DNA of 64,000 nt from Microlunatus kandeliicorticis (lineage in GTDB: Bacteria > Actinomycetota > Actinomycetes > Propionibacteriales > Propionibacteriaceae): contig NZ_JACGWT010000001.1 in assembly GCF_014137855.1 (NCBI RefSeq), positions 992,001-1,056,000 of the forward strand, given 5' to 3'. This document shows positions 41,880-51,154 of this stretch, piece by piece. The position numbers and the translations under genes are program-made. Numbering within the stretch: the stretch's first letter is position 1; every line of letters begins with the position of its first letter. The notes under the pieces were generated by a model that made no database searches, had not been told where the DNA came from, and was given only the letters and a program-made list of their open reading frames with translations.

Positions 41880-42725
41880 TCAGTCGCCGCCGAAGAAGTC
41901 GCCGATGCCGTCGAACATGTCGCCGATGCCGCTGCCGATGTCCCCGAGGCCGTCGCCGATGCCCTCGCCGATCCCGCCGATGCCCTCGCCGATGCCCTCG
42001 CCGAGGCCGTCGAGGCCCTCACCGATGCCGCCGAAGATGTTGCCCATCCCGCCGAAGAGGAACGAGCCGATCAGCACGCCGGACAGCAGGTCGCTGCCGT
42101 TCCACCGGCTGTAGTAGCCCTGCGCCCACGGGGCGTAGGCCTGACCGCCCTGCCAGTAGGGCACCCGCTGGGCGCCGACCTGGACGGTGCGGATGTAGGG
42201 GTCGGCCCCGGCCAGCACCCGCTCGGCGTCGGCCGCGCAGGCCGGCACGTCCCGCGGGGTGCCCCCGGCAGGCGCCCACTCGACGTTCTGGGTCGAGGGG
42301 CCGTGGGCCGGGTTGAAGAAGCACGGCGGCCGCTTCTGCGGCAGCGGGTCACCGGCGATCCGCGCCTTGACGCAGGCGATCGCGTAGCGGCCGTCCTCGA
42401 GGATCTCGGTGACGTGACGGATCTCCTCGGGCTTGCGGACCGCGTCGAGCGACATCTTGGCGTCGTCGTAGGCGTCGAGGGCCCGCTGGTAGTCCTGCTG
42501 CATGGCCTCGTCGAGCGGGTGGCCGGCGACGTCGGTGTCCAGCCTCTGCAGCTCCTCGCCGAACTTGGTCACGTCCTCGTCGGCCGCCTTCTTCGAGGTG
42601 GTCAGCTGGCTCTCCAGCTCGGCCTGGGCGGCTGCCTCGCGCTGCCGGGTGGCGTGTCTGCCGTAGAGCAGCGCGCCGCCGCCACCGATGACGGCGACGA
42701 CGAGCAGAAGGAGGATCAGATCCAT
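41880..42725 (-). CDS. Membrane-anchored protein with Gly-rich repeat tail
   Basis: A 281-residue protein of unknown function. Residues 3-21 are one membrane helix (LILLLLVVAVIGGGGALLY). A predicted coiled coil follows at about 25-100 (rich in Lys, Glu, Ala, Gln), then a Cys-containing middle part (ACVKARI, PPCFFNPAHG, VPACAADAERV). The last 60 residues are repeats of GIGEG/GIGDG type, close to a glycine zipper. Related proteins occur in actinobacteria, as far as I recall, without a known role. The Gly repeats come from tandem DNA repeats at about 41885-42055. Confidence 0.75.
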   Translation of the reverse strand: MDLILLLLVVAVIGGGGALLYGRHATRQREAAAQAELESQLTTSKKAADEDVTKFGEELQRLDTDVAGHPLDEAMQQDYQRALDAYDDAKMSLDAVRKPEEIRHVTEILEDGRYAIACVKARIAGDPLPQKRPPCFFNPAHGPSTQNVEWAPAGGTPRDVPACAADAERVLAGADPYIRTVQVGAQRVPYWQGGQAYAPWAQGYYSRWNGSDLLSGVLIGSFLFGGMGNIFGGIGEGLDGLGEGIGEGIGGIGEGIGDGLGDIGSGIGDMFDGIGDFFGGD

Positions 42726-42772
42726 GGTTCCAGTGTCTCCGGGAGGTCGCGGATGGTGCTGACGGACAGGCG

Positions 42773-42800
42773 ATTCTTAAAGCTTCATTAGTTCGTTTCA
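42773..42800 (-). promoter_or_regulatory. AT-rich promoter candidate of the Gly-rich membrane protein
   Basis: On the minus strand TGAAAC (42800-42795) and AAGAAT (42778-42773) are separated by 16 bases inside the most AT-rich stretch of this area. It would give a leader of about 40 bases. Confidence 0.35.
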
Positions 42801-42898
42801 GGCACGCGTCCGCCGGATCCCGCAGGATCCGCCGCTCGCGCGCGATGCCGAGGGAGAACGCGGATCGACGCCGTCCCGCACGCTCCGGGACGTCACCG

Positions 42899-44761
42899 TC
42901 AACCGTTCGCCACGTCGACGATCTCGCAGATCGTGGACCCGCTGGTCACCGCTCCGCCGACCTCGACGGAGAGCTCGCTCACCTTCCCGGCGCGGTGAGC
43001 GGTCAGCGGCTGTTCCATCTTCATCGCCTCGAGCACGACGATCAAGTCTCCGGTCTCGACCAGGTCACCCTCGGCGACCGCGACCCGGACGATCGTGCCC
43101 TGCATCGGCGAGGTCAGCGCGGTCGCCGGCGGCCCGCTCGACGCGGCTCCCGACCCGGTTCCCGTCCTCGTAGCCGGTCTCGTACCCGGTCTCGTGCGCG
43201 CGGCCGGTCGGCTCGTCCGGCCGGACGTCCCGGCCGCCGGGCCCGCCGTGGGTGCGGGACCGGGGCCCGGCGCGGTGGCGCGGGCCCCCCATCCGGTCGG
43301 CAGCCGGACCTCGAGCCGCCGGCCGTCGACCTCGACCGCCACCGTCTCGCGGCCAGCCGGGCCGCCGGGCGAGTCGGGAGCGCCCGGGGTGCCGTCCCAG
43401 GGCGGGATCGTCCCGGCGAACTCGGTCTCGATCCAGCGGGTGTGGACGCCGAACCGACCGTCCGCGGCGGTGAACGCCGGGTCGTCGACCACGGCGCGGT
43501 GGAACGGCAGCACGGTCGGCATCCCGTCGACCGCCAGCTCGGCCAGCGCGCGGCGGGCCCGGGCCAGCGCCTGCGCCCGGTCGGCGCCGGTGACCACCAG
43601 CTTGGCCAGCAGCGAGTCGAAGGCGCCGGGGACGGTGTCGCCGGCCCGGTAGCCCTCGTCGACCCGGACGCCGGGACCGGTCGGCGGGGTCCAGACGGTC
43701 AGGGTGCCGGGGGCGGGCAGGAAGTGGCGGCCCGGGTCCTCGGCGTTGAGCCGGAACTCGATCGCGTGGCCGCGAGGTGAAGGGTCGTCGTAGCCGAGCG
43801 GCTCGCCGTCGGCGATCCGGAACATCTCGGCGACCAGGTCGAGCCCGGTCACCTCCTCGCTGACCGGGTGCTCGACCTGGAGCCGGGTGTTGACCTCGAG
43901 GAACGACAGGGTGCCGTCCTGGCCGATCAGGAACTCGCAGGTGCCGGCACCGACGTAGCCCGCCTTCCGGAGGATCGCCTTCGACGCAGCCACCAGCCGG
44001 TCGTGCTGGTCGCGGTCGAGGAACGGTGCCGGTGCCTCCTCGACCAGCTTCTGGTGCCGCCGCTGCAGCGAGCAGTCGCGGGTGGAGACCACCACGACGT
44101 CGCCGTGCCGGTCGGCCAGGCACTGGGTCTCCACGTGCCGGGGCCGGTCGAGGTAGCGCTCGACGAAGCACTCGCCGCGGCCGAAGGCCGCCGTGGCCTC
44201 GCGGACCGCCGAGTCGAAAAGCTCGGGGATCTCCTCGAGGGTCCGGGCCACCTTGAGCCCGCGGCCGCCGCCGCCGTAGGCCGCCTTGATCGCCACCGGC
44301 AGCCCGTGTTCCTCGGCGAACGCGACCACCGCGGCCGCGTCGGCGACCGGCCCGGGGGTGCCCGGGACCAGCGGCGCCCCCACCTGCTCGGCGATCCGGC
44401 GGGCGGTGACCTTGTCGCCGAGCGCGTCGATGGCCTCCGGCGGCGGACCGATCCAGACCAGCCCGGCCGCGAGCACCGCACGGGCGAAGCTCGCGTTCTC
44501 GGAGAGGAAGCCGTAGCCGGGGTGGACCGAGTCGGCACCGGACCGGCGGGCGACGGCGAGGATCCTCTCGATGTCGAGGTAGCTGTCGGCCGGCGTGCTG
44601 CCGCCGAGGGCGAACGCTTCGTCGGCCAACCCGACGAAGAGGGCGTCGGCGTCGGGTTCGGCGTAGACCGCCACGCTGGCCAGCCCGCAGTCGGCGGCGG
44701 CCCGAATCACCCGGACCGCGATCTCGCCCCGGTTGGCCACCAGCACCTTGCTGATCGACAC
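42899..44761 (-). CDS. Acyl-CoA carboxylase alpha subunit (biotin carboxylase + biotin carrier)
   Basis: A 620-residue protein. The biotin carboxylase part (1-450) has [17 protein letters not shown], the ATP-grasp loop [12 protein letters not shown] and [16 protein letters not shown] linker of Gly, Thr, Pro and Arg (about 480-545) precedes the biotin carrier domain with the biotinyl Lys in EAMKME. It carboxylates biotin for a separate carboxyltransferase. The carboxyltransferase gene at 51151 is the nearest partner. The GTG follows AGGGG. It lies 80 bases behind pxpC on the same strand and may be cotranscribed with pxpABC. Confidence 0.92.
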   Translation of the reverse strand: MSISKVLVANRGEIAVRVIRAAADCGLASVAVYAEPDADALFVGLADEAFALGGSTPADSYLDIERILAVARRSGADSVHPGYGFLSENASFARAVLAAGLVWIGPPPEAIDALGDKVTARRIAEQVGAPLVPGTPGPVADAAAVVAFAEEHGLPVAIKAAYGGGGRGLKVARTLEEIPELFDSAVREATAAFGRGECFVERYLDRPRHVETQCLADRHGDVVVVSTRDCSLQRRHQKLVEEAPAPFLDRDQHDRLVAASKAILRKAGYVGAGTCEFLIGQDGTLSFLEVNTRLQVEHPVSEEVTGLDLVAEMFRIADGEPLGYDDPSPRGHAIEFRLNAEDPGRHFLPAPGTLTVWTPPTGPGVRVDEGYRAGDTVPGAFDSLLAKLVVTGADRAQALARARRALAELAVDGMPTVLPFHRAVVDDPAFTAADGRFGVHTRWIETEFAGTIPPWDGTPGAPDSPGGPAGRETVAVEVDGRRLEVRLPTGWGARATAPGPGPAPTAGPAAGTSGRTSRPAARTRPGTRPATRTGTGSGAASSGPPATALTSPMQGTIVRVAVAEGDLVETGDLIVVLEAMKMEQPLTAHRAGKVSELSVEVGGAVTSGSTICEIVDVANG

Positions 44762-44841
44762 CGCTCACCCCTCGTCGTCGTGGAGTCGTCGTGGGACCTG
44801 CCCCCGGACCGGTGCGCGGGGCGCCGCCGGGCGACGGAAAT

Positions 44842-45741
44842 CTACCGGGCGGTCGCCGGGGCCCCGGGCTCGACCGGGTGCGCACCACCCGCCGGCCCGG
44901 GCCGGAACCGCAGCCGGACCCGGTCGCCCGGCCGCAGCTGCGCGGCGGCGTCGGCGCTGGTCGGGGTGAGCACCGCGACCACCGGGTAGCCGCCGGTGAC
45001 CGGGTGGTCGGCGCCGAACAGCACCGGCTGGCCCGACGGCGGCAGCTGGACCGCACCCCGGACCAGGCCCTCGGACGGCAGCTCCGCGTCGGTGCGACGG
45101 GGGACCGGCGGCCCGGTCAGCCGGACCCCGACCCGGTTCGACTCGGCGCTCACCTCCCAGGTGGTGCCGACCAGCGCCGACCACCCCGTGCCGTCCAGCC
45201 AGTCCCGGCGTGGTCCGGTGGTCAGCCACAGCTCGCCGACCGCCGCCGGCGGGGGCAGCCGCACCGCGGGCGGCAGCGGGCCGGTGGGGTCGCCGACCGG
45301 CAGCCGGTCGCCGGCGCGGAGCGGGGCCGGTCCGAGCCCGGAGAGCAGGTCGGTCGACCGGCTGCCGAGCACCGGTGGCGGGACCAGCCCGCCGCGGACC
45401 GCGACGTAGTGACGCAGCCCGCGCGGCGGCGCGGCGACGACCAGCGGGACGTCCGGGGGGAGCAGCACCCGGCGGTGCGTCCCGACCGGTCGGCCGTCGA
45501 CCGTGACCGCGGTGGCCGGGCCGGTAACGGCGCACCAGAGCGGGTCGTCGGAACGCAGCTCGAGACCACCGAGGACGGTCTCGAGCAGGGCCGCGTCCGG
45601 TCGGTTGCCCACCAGCCGGTGGGCCAGCGCGGCCTGGCCGCGGTCGGCCGCGCCGGACGTCGGGACGCCGATCGCGGCCAGCCCGGGGCGGCCGAGGTCC
45701 TGGAGCAGCGCGAGCGGCCCGGGCCGGACGACGGTGATCAC
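44842..45741 (-). CDS. pxpC: 5-oxoprolinase subunit C (KipA-type)
   Basis: A 299-residue biotin-carboxyltransferase-like protein. It has [17 protein letters not shown] at the start, [18 protein letters not shown], and [18 protein letters not shown] near the end, all typical of KipA/PxpC. With PxpA and PxpB it opens 5-oxoproline to glutamate using ATP. The GTG overlaps the pxpB stop (GTGA). Confidence 0.92.
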   Translation of the reverse strand: MITVVRPGPLALLQDLGRPGLAAIGVPTSGAADRGQAALAHRLVGNRPDAALLETVLGGLELRSDDPLWCAVTGPATAVTVDGRPVGTHRRVLLPPDVPLVVAAPPRGLRHYVAVRGGLVPPPVLGSRSTDLLSGLGPAPLRAGDRLPVGDPTGPLPPAVRLPPPAAVGELWLTTGPRRDWLDGTGWSALVGTTWEVSAESNRVGVRLTGPPVPRRTDAELPSEGLVRGAVQLPPSGQPVLFGADHPVTGGYPVVAVLTPTSADAAAQLRPGDRVRLRFRPGPAGGAHPVEPGAPATAR

Positions 45742-46457
45742 CGGGCGGCGCCGAGGTCGGTGAACCGGACCCGGGCGCCGGGCCGCAGCAGCGCCGGCGG
45801 GTCGGCGTCGGGGTCGAACAGCACCAGGTCGGTCCGGCCGATCAGCTGCCAGCCCCCCGGTCCGCTCCGCGGGTAGACCCCCGAGTACGACCCGGCCAGC
45901 CCGACCGCGCCGGCCGGGACCGCGGTCCGCGGGCTGTCCCGGCGGGGCACGGTCAGGTGCCCGCCGGAGGTCTGGGGCACCAGGTAGCCGAAGCCGGGGG
46001 CGAACCCGCCGAAGGCCACCGTCCAGACCGTCCCGGTGTGCCGGCGGACGACCTCGGCCGGATCGACCCCGAGCAGCGCGGCGACCGCGGCCAGGTCCTC
46101 GCCGTCGTAGCGGACCGGGATCTCGACCGGTGCTCCGACCGCTGTGGGCGCGGCGCCACGGCCCGGACCGCCCGCGTCGTCCGGGGTGGCGGGTGCGGTC
46201 AGCAGCCGGGCGGTCAGCGCCGCCACGGCCGGGTCGTCGATCCCGGTCCGCAGCCGCAGCAGCAGGGTCCGCGCGCCCGGGACCACCTCGGCCACGGGTC
46301 CGCCGCCGGCGGGCGCCGGTCCGGTGCGCTCGAGCGCGGCGAGCACGGCACGGGCGTCGGCCAGGTCGGCGCACTCGACCAGCACCGCCTCGTCGCCACA
46401 GGGCAGCAACCGGCGGCCGGGGACCCCGGCGGGCACAGCCCGGAACGGGTCGGTCAC
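45738..46457 (-). CDS. pxpB: 5-oxoprolinase subunit B (KipI-type)
   Basis: A 239-residue protein of the allophanate hydrolase subunit 1 / KipI family. Motifs are [15 protein letters not shown] at the N-terminus, [11 protein letters not shown]-like (here [14 protein letters not shown]), [14 protein letters not shown] and the end [10 protein letters not shown]. It forms the complex with PxpC. It starts one base after pxpA ends. Confidence 0.93.
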   Translation of the reverse strand: MTDPFRAVPAGVPGRRLLPCGDEAVLVECADLADARAVLAALERTGPAPAGGGPVAEVVPGARTLLLRLRTGIDDPAVAALTARLLTAPATPDDAGGPGRGAAPTAVGAPVEIPVRYDGEDLAAVAALLGVDPAEVVRRHTGTVWTVAFGGFAPGFGYLVPQTSGGHLTVPRRDSPRTAVPAGAVGLAGSYSGVYPRSGPGGWQLIGRTDLVLFDPDADPPALLRPGARVRFTDLGAAR

Positions 46458-46458
46458 G

Positions 46459-47190
46459 TCAGCTGAACGGCTCGAGCGTGATCCCGGCCGCGGTCAGGGC
46501 CTCGCGGACCGCCCGGGCCATCTGCACCGCGCCGGGGCTGTCCCCGTGCGTGCAGAACGACCGCGCCCGCCCGTCGCGGGCGGCGGCGACCGCCCGCTCG
46601 GCGGCCTCGGCCGGGTCGTCGATCAACGCGTCCGGACGCCGGCGGTCGACCAGTCGCCCGTCGTCGGTGTAGTTCCGGTCGACGAAGTACTCGGTCACCG
46701 CCGGCAGTCCGCGGGCGGCGGCCCGGTCGAGCAGCACCGATCCCGGCAGGCCGAGCACCGGCAGCGCCGCGCCGGTCGCCTCCGACCAGGCGACGACGGC
46801 GTCGAGCACCGCCTCGGCCTGCCTTGGGTGGTCGACCACGGTGTTGTAGAGCGCGCCGTGCGGCTTGAGATAGCCCACCCGGCTGCCCGCCGTCCGGGCC
46901 AGACCGTCGAGGGCGCCGAGCTGATAGAGGACGTCCGCGGCGAGGTCGTCCGGGGCGACGTCGACGAACCGCCGGCCGAAGCCGGCCAGGTCGCGGTAGC
47001 CGACCTGCGCGCCGATCCGGACGCCGCGCTCGGCGGCCTGCCGGCAGGTCGTCCGCAGCGTCGTCGGGTCGCCTGCGTGGAAGCCGCAGGCCACGTTGGC
47101 CGAGGTGATCAGGTCGAGCATCGCCGCGTCGTCGCCCAGCCGCCAGCGCCCGAAGGACTCCCCGAGGTCGGCGTTGAGGTCGACGGTCAC
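46459..47190 (-). CDS. pxpA: 5-oxoprolinase subunit A (LamB/YcsF)
   Basis: A 243-residue LamB/YcsF family protein with [11 protein letters not shown] at the N-terminus, [25 protein letters not shown] and KPHGALYN. It phosphorylates 5-oxoproline in the PxpABC reaction, as described for the bacterial enzyme. It is the first gene of the pxpABC operon. The GTG start directly precedes the conserved region. Confidence 0.94.
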   Translation of the reverse strand: MTVDLNADLGESFGRWRLGDDAAMLDLITSANVACGFHAGDPTTLRTTCRQAAERGVRIGAQVGYRDLAGFGRRFVDVAPDDLAADVLYQLGALDGLARTAGSRVGYLKPHGALYNTVVDHPRQAEAVLDAVVAWSEATGAALPVLGLPGSVLLDRAAARGLPAVTEYFVDRNYTDDGRLVDRRRPDALIDDPAEAAERAVAAARDGRARSFCTHGDSPGAVQMARAVREALTAAGITLEPFS

Positions 47191-47278
47191 GGCACGAGTC
47201 TGGCAGCCGCTCGGCCGGGCTCCGCTACAGCGTCGGCAATCCGGCCGGGTCGCCGGGGGTCGGGGGCCCGTGAGGGGC

Positions 47279-47284
47279 TAGCCT
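47279..47284 (+). promoter_or_regulatory. -10 box of leaderless DinB gene
   Basis: TAGCCT, six bases before the ATG at 47291. It fixes that start and implies no leader. Confidence 0.5.
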
Positions 47285-47290
47285 GACGCG

Positions 47291-47845
47291 ATGCCACGTC
47301 CGCCGCTCGAGCCGCCGCCGCCGGACCGCAAGGACTGGACCTGGACGCTCGACCGGCGCTGCCCCGAGTGCGGGCTCGCCGCCGGTGAGGTCCCGATCGA
47401 GGAGGTGGCCGACCGTGCGGAGGCGGCCGCCGCCGAGTGGGTGCAGATCCTGACCTCGAACCCGGCCGCCGCGGCCCGGCCCGCCCCGGCGGTCTGGTCG
47501 CCGCTCGAGTACGGCGCGCACGTCCGCGACGTCTACGCCGTCTTCGACGAGCGGCTCGGGTCGATGCTCGACCAGGACGACCCGGTCTTCGCCGACTGGG
47601 ACCAGGACGCGACCGCGGTCAGCGACGACTACGCCGGCCAGGACCCGGACGTGGTGGCCGAGGAGCTGTTCGCCGCCGCCGGGTCGCTGGTCTCCCGGTT
47701 GCGCGGTCTGCGGCCGGAGCAGCTCGACCGGCCCGGCCGGCGTTCGGAGGGCTCGCGGTTCACCGTCACCACGCTCGCCCAGTACTTCCTGCACGACGTG
47801 CTGCACCACCTCTGGGACGTGACCGGCCAGCCGGCCCGGCCGTGA
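47291..47845 (+). CDS. DinB-family protein
   Basis: A 184-residue four-helix-bundle protein of the DinB/YfiT type. The metal ligands are probably His in EYGAHVRDVY and the His pair in FLHDVLHHLWDV. A Cys pair at the N-terminus (RCPECG) is common in the actinobacterial branch. Some relatives are thiol-dependent transferases (mycothiol or bacillithiol S-transferases), which is possible here. Its stop overlaps the start of the tandem-TetR gene (GTGA), so the regulator may control this gene. Confidence 0.85.
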   Translation: MPRPPLEPPPPDRKDWTWTLDRRCPECGLAAGEVPIEEVADRAEAAAAEWVQILTSNPAAAARPAPAVWSPLEYGAHVRDVYAVFDERLGSMLDQDDPVFADWDQDATAVSDDYAGQDPDVVAEELFAAAGSLVSRLRGLRPEQLDRPGRRSEGSRFTVTTLAQYFLHDVLHHLWDVTGQPARP

Positions 47846-49161
47846 AGGGTCCCCAGGAGGACGGGGCGGGCGCCCACGGCGGCAGCCCGGACGGGGCGGC
47901 CGACCGGGACGGCGGGGAGGCCGGTCGGGCCGTCGGTGGGGAACGCGAGCGCCTGCTCGACCTCGTGGTCGCGCACGCCCGGAACAACGGCCTGGCCGAG
48001 CAGAGCCTGCGCCGGATCGCCGACGCGGTCGGCAGCAGCCACCGGATGCTGCTCTACCACTTCGGGTCGCGCGACGGACTGATCGCGGCGGTCGCGGAGC
48101 GCGGCGGTGATCATCTCAGCCGCTCCTCGCACGAGCTCACCGTCCAGGGCCTCGACGAGCTGGAGGACCGGGGCGACTTCCTCGACGTCTGGCGCGAGAC
48201 CGAGGACCGATTGGCCAGCGACGGTCCGCTGATGCTCGAGCTGTGGGTCCGGGCGATGACCGGGGAGTCGGTGGACGAGCCGGACCACTCGGTCGGTGCC
48301 GACCTCGCTCCGCTGCGGTCGTTCTGGGTCCAACACGGATACCCCGAACCAGTGGCCGAGGACCTGGCCGCCGTCCAGGTGGCCATCGGGCGGGGTCTGG
48401 TGCTGGACCGGCTGTTGGGCGGGACGCACGAGGACCTCGGTCGGCTGGTGAGCTGGTACGCGCGGCTGCTGCACCCCGACCGGCCCGCGGTCCGCGCGCT
48501 GATCCGGCTGCACCCCGAGACCGACGACCGAGCGCGGCTCTCCGCGGGCCGGCGGCCGGTCGCGCCGACGTCGCGACCGGCGGTGAGCGTCCGGCAGCAG
48601 TTGCTCGACGCCTTGATCGCCAACGCTGGAGGCTCCGGCTTCGGCCGCCTGAGCCTGCGCCGGCTGGCAGCGGCAGCCGGGAGCAGTCACCGGATGCTGA
48701 TCTACCACTTCGGGTCGCGGGAGGGCGTGCTGGCGGCTCTGGTCGAACGGATCGAGAGCCACCAGGCCGCCGACCTCGACGTGTTGGTGGACCGCCACCC
48801 GGGCGGGGATCCCAACGACGCCGCGTTCGGGGACCTGTGGAACCGGATCCTCCGCCGGCTGGACGGCAGCGGCCCGCTGGTCTTCGAGCTCGCGCTGCTC
48901 GCCGTCCACGGCGAACAGCCGGTGAAGCAGATCCGCGGCCTGGTCATCGACAGCTACGCCGGACCGCTGGCCCGGTTCTGGTCCACCCAGGGTCTCGACG
49001 AGCGAGCCGCGGGCCTGGCCGGCCGGCTGCACGTCGCGTTGGCCCGCGGGTTGATGATCGACTACCTGGTCCGGGGCGACGGCCCGCTCACCCACGCCGC
49101 CTTCGGGAAGTTCAACCGCCTGTTGCTGGCCACGGTCGACGAGCCGATGCCGCTCGACTGA
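47842..49161 (+). CDS. Tandem TetR-type regulator with two DNA-binding domains in one chain
   Basis: A 439-residue protein made of two TetR/AcrR halves. Helix-turn-helix 1 is at residues 55-75 and helix-turn-helix 2 at 271-291. They share 18 of 22 residues (SLRRxAxAxGSSHRMLxYHFGS) and are exactly 216 residues apart. Each is followed by its own ligand domain with matching motifs (GPLMLEL / GPLVFEL, AIGRGLVLD / ALARGLMID). The first 33 residues are a Gly/Asp-rich extension. Normal TetR proteins are about 200-residue homodimers; this is a covalent pair that should bind one palindrome as a monomer. GTG overlaps the DinB stop. Confidence 0.9.
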   Translation: MKGPQEDGAGAHGGSPDGAADRDGGEAGRAVGGERERLLDLVVAHARNNGLAEQSLRRIADAVGSSHRMLLYHFGSRDGLIAAVAERGGDHLSRSSHELTVQGLDELEDRGDFLDVWRETEDRLASDGPLMLELWVRAMTGESVDEPDHSVGADLAPLRSFWVQHGYPEPVAEDLAAVQVAIGRGLVLDRLLGGTHEDLGRLVSWYARLLHPDRPAVRALIRLHPETDDRARLSAGRRPVAPTSRPAVSVRQQLLDALIANAGGSGFGRLSLRRLAAAAGSSHRMLIYHFGSREGVLAALVERIESHQAADLDVLVDRHPGGDPNDAAFGDLWNRILRRLDGSGPLVFELALLAVHGEQPVKQIRGLVIDSYAGPLARFWSTQGLDERAAGLAGRLHVALARGLMIDYLVRGDGPLTHAAFGKFNRLLLATVDEPMPLD

Positions 49162-49327
49162 GCCGAGCGGGAGCGTTGGGCGCCACCGCGGCGGCGTTCC
49201 ATCGCACGACCGTCCTGACCGGCGCGCTCGGGGGAATGTGCGGCCGCTCGCGGGGCAACCGATCGCCGCCGCAGTGGGTTGTACCGAAAGGTACACAGCC
49301 GGGACTCGGGCGCGCAAAAGCCTGCTC
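49162..49327. other. Short intergenic region between convergent tandem-TetR and MerR genes
   Basis: No gene is seen in these 166 bases. They contain the perfect inverted repeat TGTACC-GAAA-GGTACA at 49280-49295. Confidence 0.6.
49280..49295. promoter_or_regulatory. Palindrome TGTACCGAAAGGTACA
   Basis: A 6-bp perfect stem with a GAAA loop. It could be a TetR-type operator (inverted repeat with a 4-base centre) or an RNA hairpin with a GNRA tetraloop at the 3' ends of two convergent transcripts. No T run follows. Confidence 0.5.
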
Positions 49328-49816
49328 TCAGCGTGTCGTGGGTTTCTTCTCAGTCGGCTGAGCGCGCCGCTCCGCGGGTCGTCGACCGGACCGCAGTCGG
49401 CGGAGATCCGCGCGGCAGCGGCGTTCGACCGCGTCGAGCTCGGCGAGCGTCTGCGCGATGTCGGCGCGCCGCTGCTCGAGCTCGGCGCGGCGTCGTCCGA
49501 TCTGGTCGAGCAGGTAGTCGAGCTGACCGGCCTCGCCGGGCTCGGCGTCGTACATGTCCACGATGGTGGCGATCTCGCCGAGGCTGAAGCCGAGCCGCTT
49601 GCCGCGGAGGATCAGCTGCAGCCGGACCCGGTCACGGGGGTGGTAGACCCGGCGGGTGCCGACGCGCTCGGGGGTGAGCAGCCCGGAGTCCTCGTAGAAC
49701 CGGATGGTCCGCAGCGTGGTGTCGTTCTCGGCGGCGAGCTCGCCGATGCTCCAGGTCCGGTCCTGTTCGCCCTGCGGCGCAGCCGTCGGACCGGTCGCCG
49801 TCCTGCTCCCCGTCAC
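49328..49816 (-). CDS. MerR-family regulator (LiuR-like)
   Basis: A 162-residue MerR protein. The winged helix is at residues 22-90 (WSIGELAAENDTTLRTIRFYEDSGLLTPER) and a dimerising coiled coil follows (QLDYLLDQIGRRRAELEQRRADIAQTLAEL). No Cys cluster for metal sensing is present. It is divergent from an acyl-CoA dehydrogenase - carboxyltransferase operon and shares with it a TTACG-4-CGTAA palindrome. That matches LiuR, the MerR regulator of leucine breakdown. The GTG has a good AGGAGG. Confidence 0.9.
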   Translation of the reverse strand: MTGSRTATGPTAAPQGEQDRTWSIGELAAENDTTLRTIRFYEDSGLLTPERVGTRRVYHPRDRVRLQLILRGKRLGFSLGEIATIVDMYDAEPGEAGQLDYLLDQIGRRRAELEQRRADIAQTLAELDAVERRCRADLRRLRSGRRPAERRAQPTEKKPTTR

Positions 49817-49842
49817 ACGCGCCTCCTGGCCCCCGAGTTCCC

Positions 49843-49858
49843 TTTACGTAAGCGTAAG
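49843..49858. promoter_or_regulatory. LiuR-type operator TTTACGTAAGCGTAAG
   Basis: Arms TTACG and CGTAA with a 4-base centre lie midway between the divergent MerR and acyl-CoA dehydrogenase genes. The form is close to the LiuR motif TTTACGTAAACGTAAA known from proteobacteria. Confidence 0.7.
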
Positions 49859-49900
49859 CTGGTTTCGCGCGACGACGCGCGAGGCTCACGGGAGGACGAC

Positions 49901-51154
49901 GTGGCGGGCGACCCGGTACGCACAGCACAGACCCGACGGAGGACACCGGCCCGGGCGGTCCCCGGGTCGTTCCGGCTCGACGAGGACCACGAGGACCTGC
50001 GGGCGGTGGTCGCCGACTTCGCGGCGGCCGAGATCGCCCCGCACGCCGCCGCGTGGGACCGCGAGCACGTCTTCCCGGTCGACGTGGTCCGGCGGATGGG
50101 CGAGCTCGGGCTGTTCGGGCTGTCGGCCCCCGAGGAGTACGGCGGCGCCGGCGACCTCACCGGCCTCTGCGTCGCGGTCGAGGAGATCGGCCGGGTCGAC
50201 CAGTCGCTCGGCATCACCCTCGAGGCCGCGGTCGGGCTGGGGATCACCCCGATCGCCCGCTACGGCACCGAGGAGCAGAAGCAGCGCTGGCTGCCCGACC
50301 TGGTGGCCGGGCGGGCCCTGGCGGCCTTCGCGCTGACCGAGGCCGACGGCGGCTCCGACGCCGGCGCGCTGCGGACCACCGCCACTCTCGTCGACGGGCA
50401 CTGGACGCTGGCCGGCAGCAAGCAGTTCATCACCAACTCGGGCACCGCGCTCACGTCGGTGATCAGCGTCGCGGCCCGCACCGGACGGCACCCCGACGGC
50501 CGGCCGGAGGTCTCGACCCTGCTGGTGCCGGCCGGGACGCCCGGCCTGGTCGTCGGCCCCGCCTACGACAAGCTCGGCTGGCACGCGTCGGACACCCACC
50601 CGCTGGTGCTCGAGGGCGCCCGGGTGCCGCAGGACCACCTGCTCGGCACCCGCGGGCGCGGGATGGCCCAGTTCCTCTCCACCCTCGACGACGGCCGGGT
50701 GGCGGTGGCGGCGCTCGCGCTCGGCTGCATCCGGGCCTGCCGCGACCTGGCTCTCGACCACGCCGGCACCCGGACCGCCTTCGGCGGCCCGATCGGCGCC
50801 AAGCAGGGAGTGGCCTTCCCGATCGCCGATCTCGACGTGATGGCCCGCACCGCCCACCTGATGGTCTATGCCGCGGCCGCGCTCCGCGACGACGCCACCG
50901 CCGGGCGGATCGCCGAGGACGCCCGGTTCCGGGCCGAGTACAGCCGGGCCGCGGCGGCCGCCAAGCTGCACGCCACCGAGGCCGCCGTCACCGCCACCCG
51001 GGTCGCCGCCCAGGTGTTCGGCGGCTACGGCTTCGTCGAGGAGTACCCGATCGCCCGCTTCTACCGGGACGCCAAGATCCTTGAGATCGGTGAGGGCACC
51101 TCGGAGATCCAACGGCTGGTGATCGCTCGCGGCCTCGGGCTGCCGGTCGCATGA
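49901..51154 (+). CDS. Acyl-CoA dehydrogenase (short/branched-chain)
   Basis: A 417-residue FAD enzyme. It has AFALTEADGGSDAGAL, FITNSG, and QVFGGYGFVEEYPIARFYRDAKILEIGEGTSEIQ at the C-terminus. The latter Glu-containing stretch is typical of short-chain and branched-chain members, where the base can lie elsewhere. It is cotranscribed with a carboxyltransferase subunit (ATGA overlap), an order recalled from the fadE19-accD1 region of mycobacteria. Isovaleryl-CoA is thus the preferred guess. The GTG at 49901 has GGAGG five bases upstream; the longer frame is not used. Confidence 0.88.
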   Translation: MAGDPVRTAQTRRRTPARAVPGSFRLDEDHEDLRAVVADFAAAEIAPHAAAWDREHVFPVDVVRRMGELGLFGLSAPEEYGGAGDLTGLCVAVEEIGRVDQSLGITLEAAVGLGITPIARYGTEEQKQRWLPDLVAGRALAAFALTEADGGSDAGALRTTATLVDGHWTLAGSKQFITNSGTALTSVISVAARTGRHPDGRPEVSTLLVPAGTPGLVVGPAYDKLGWHASDTHPLVLEGARVPQDHLLGTRGRGMAQFLSTLDDGRVAVAALALGCIRACRDLALDHAGTRTAFGGPIGAKQGVAFPIADLDVMARTAHLMVYAAAALRDDATAGRIAEDARFRAEYSRAAAAAKLHATEAAVTATRVAAQVFGGYGFVEEYPIARFYRDAKILEIGEGTSEIQRLVIARGLGLPVA

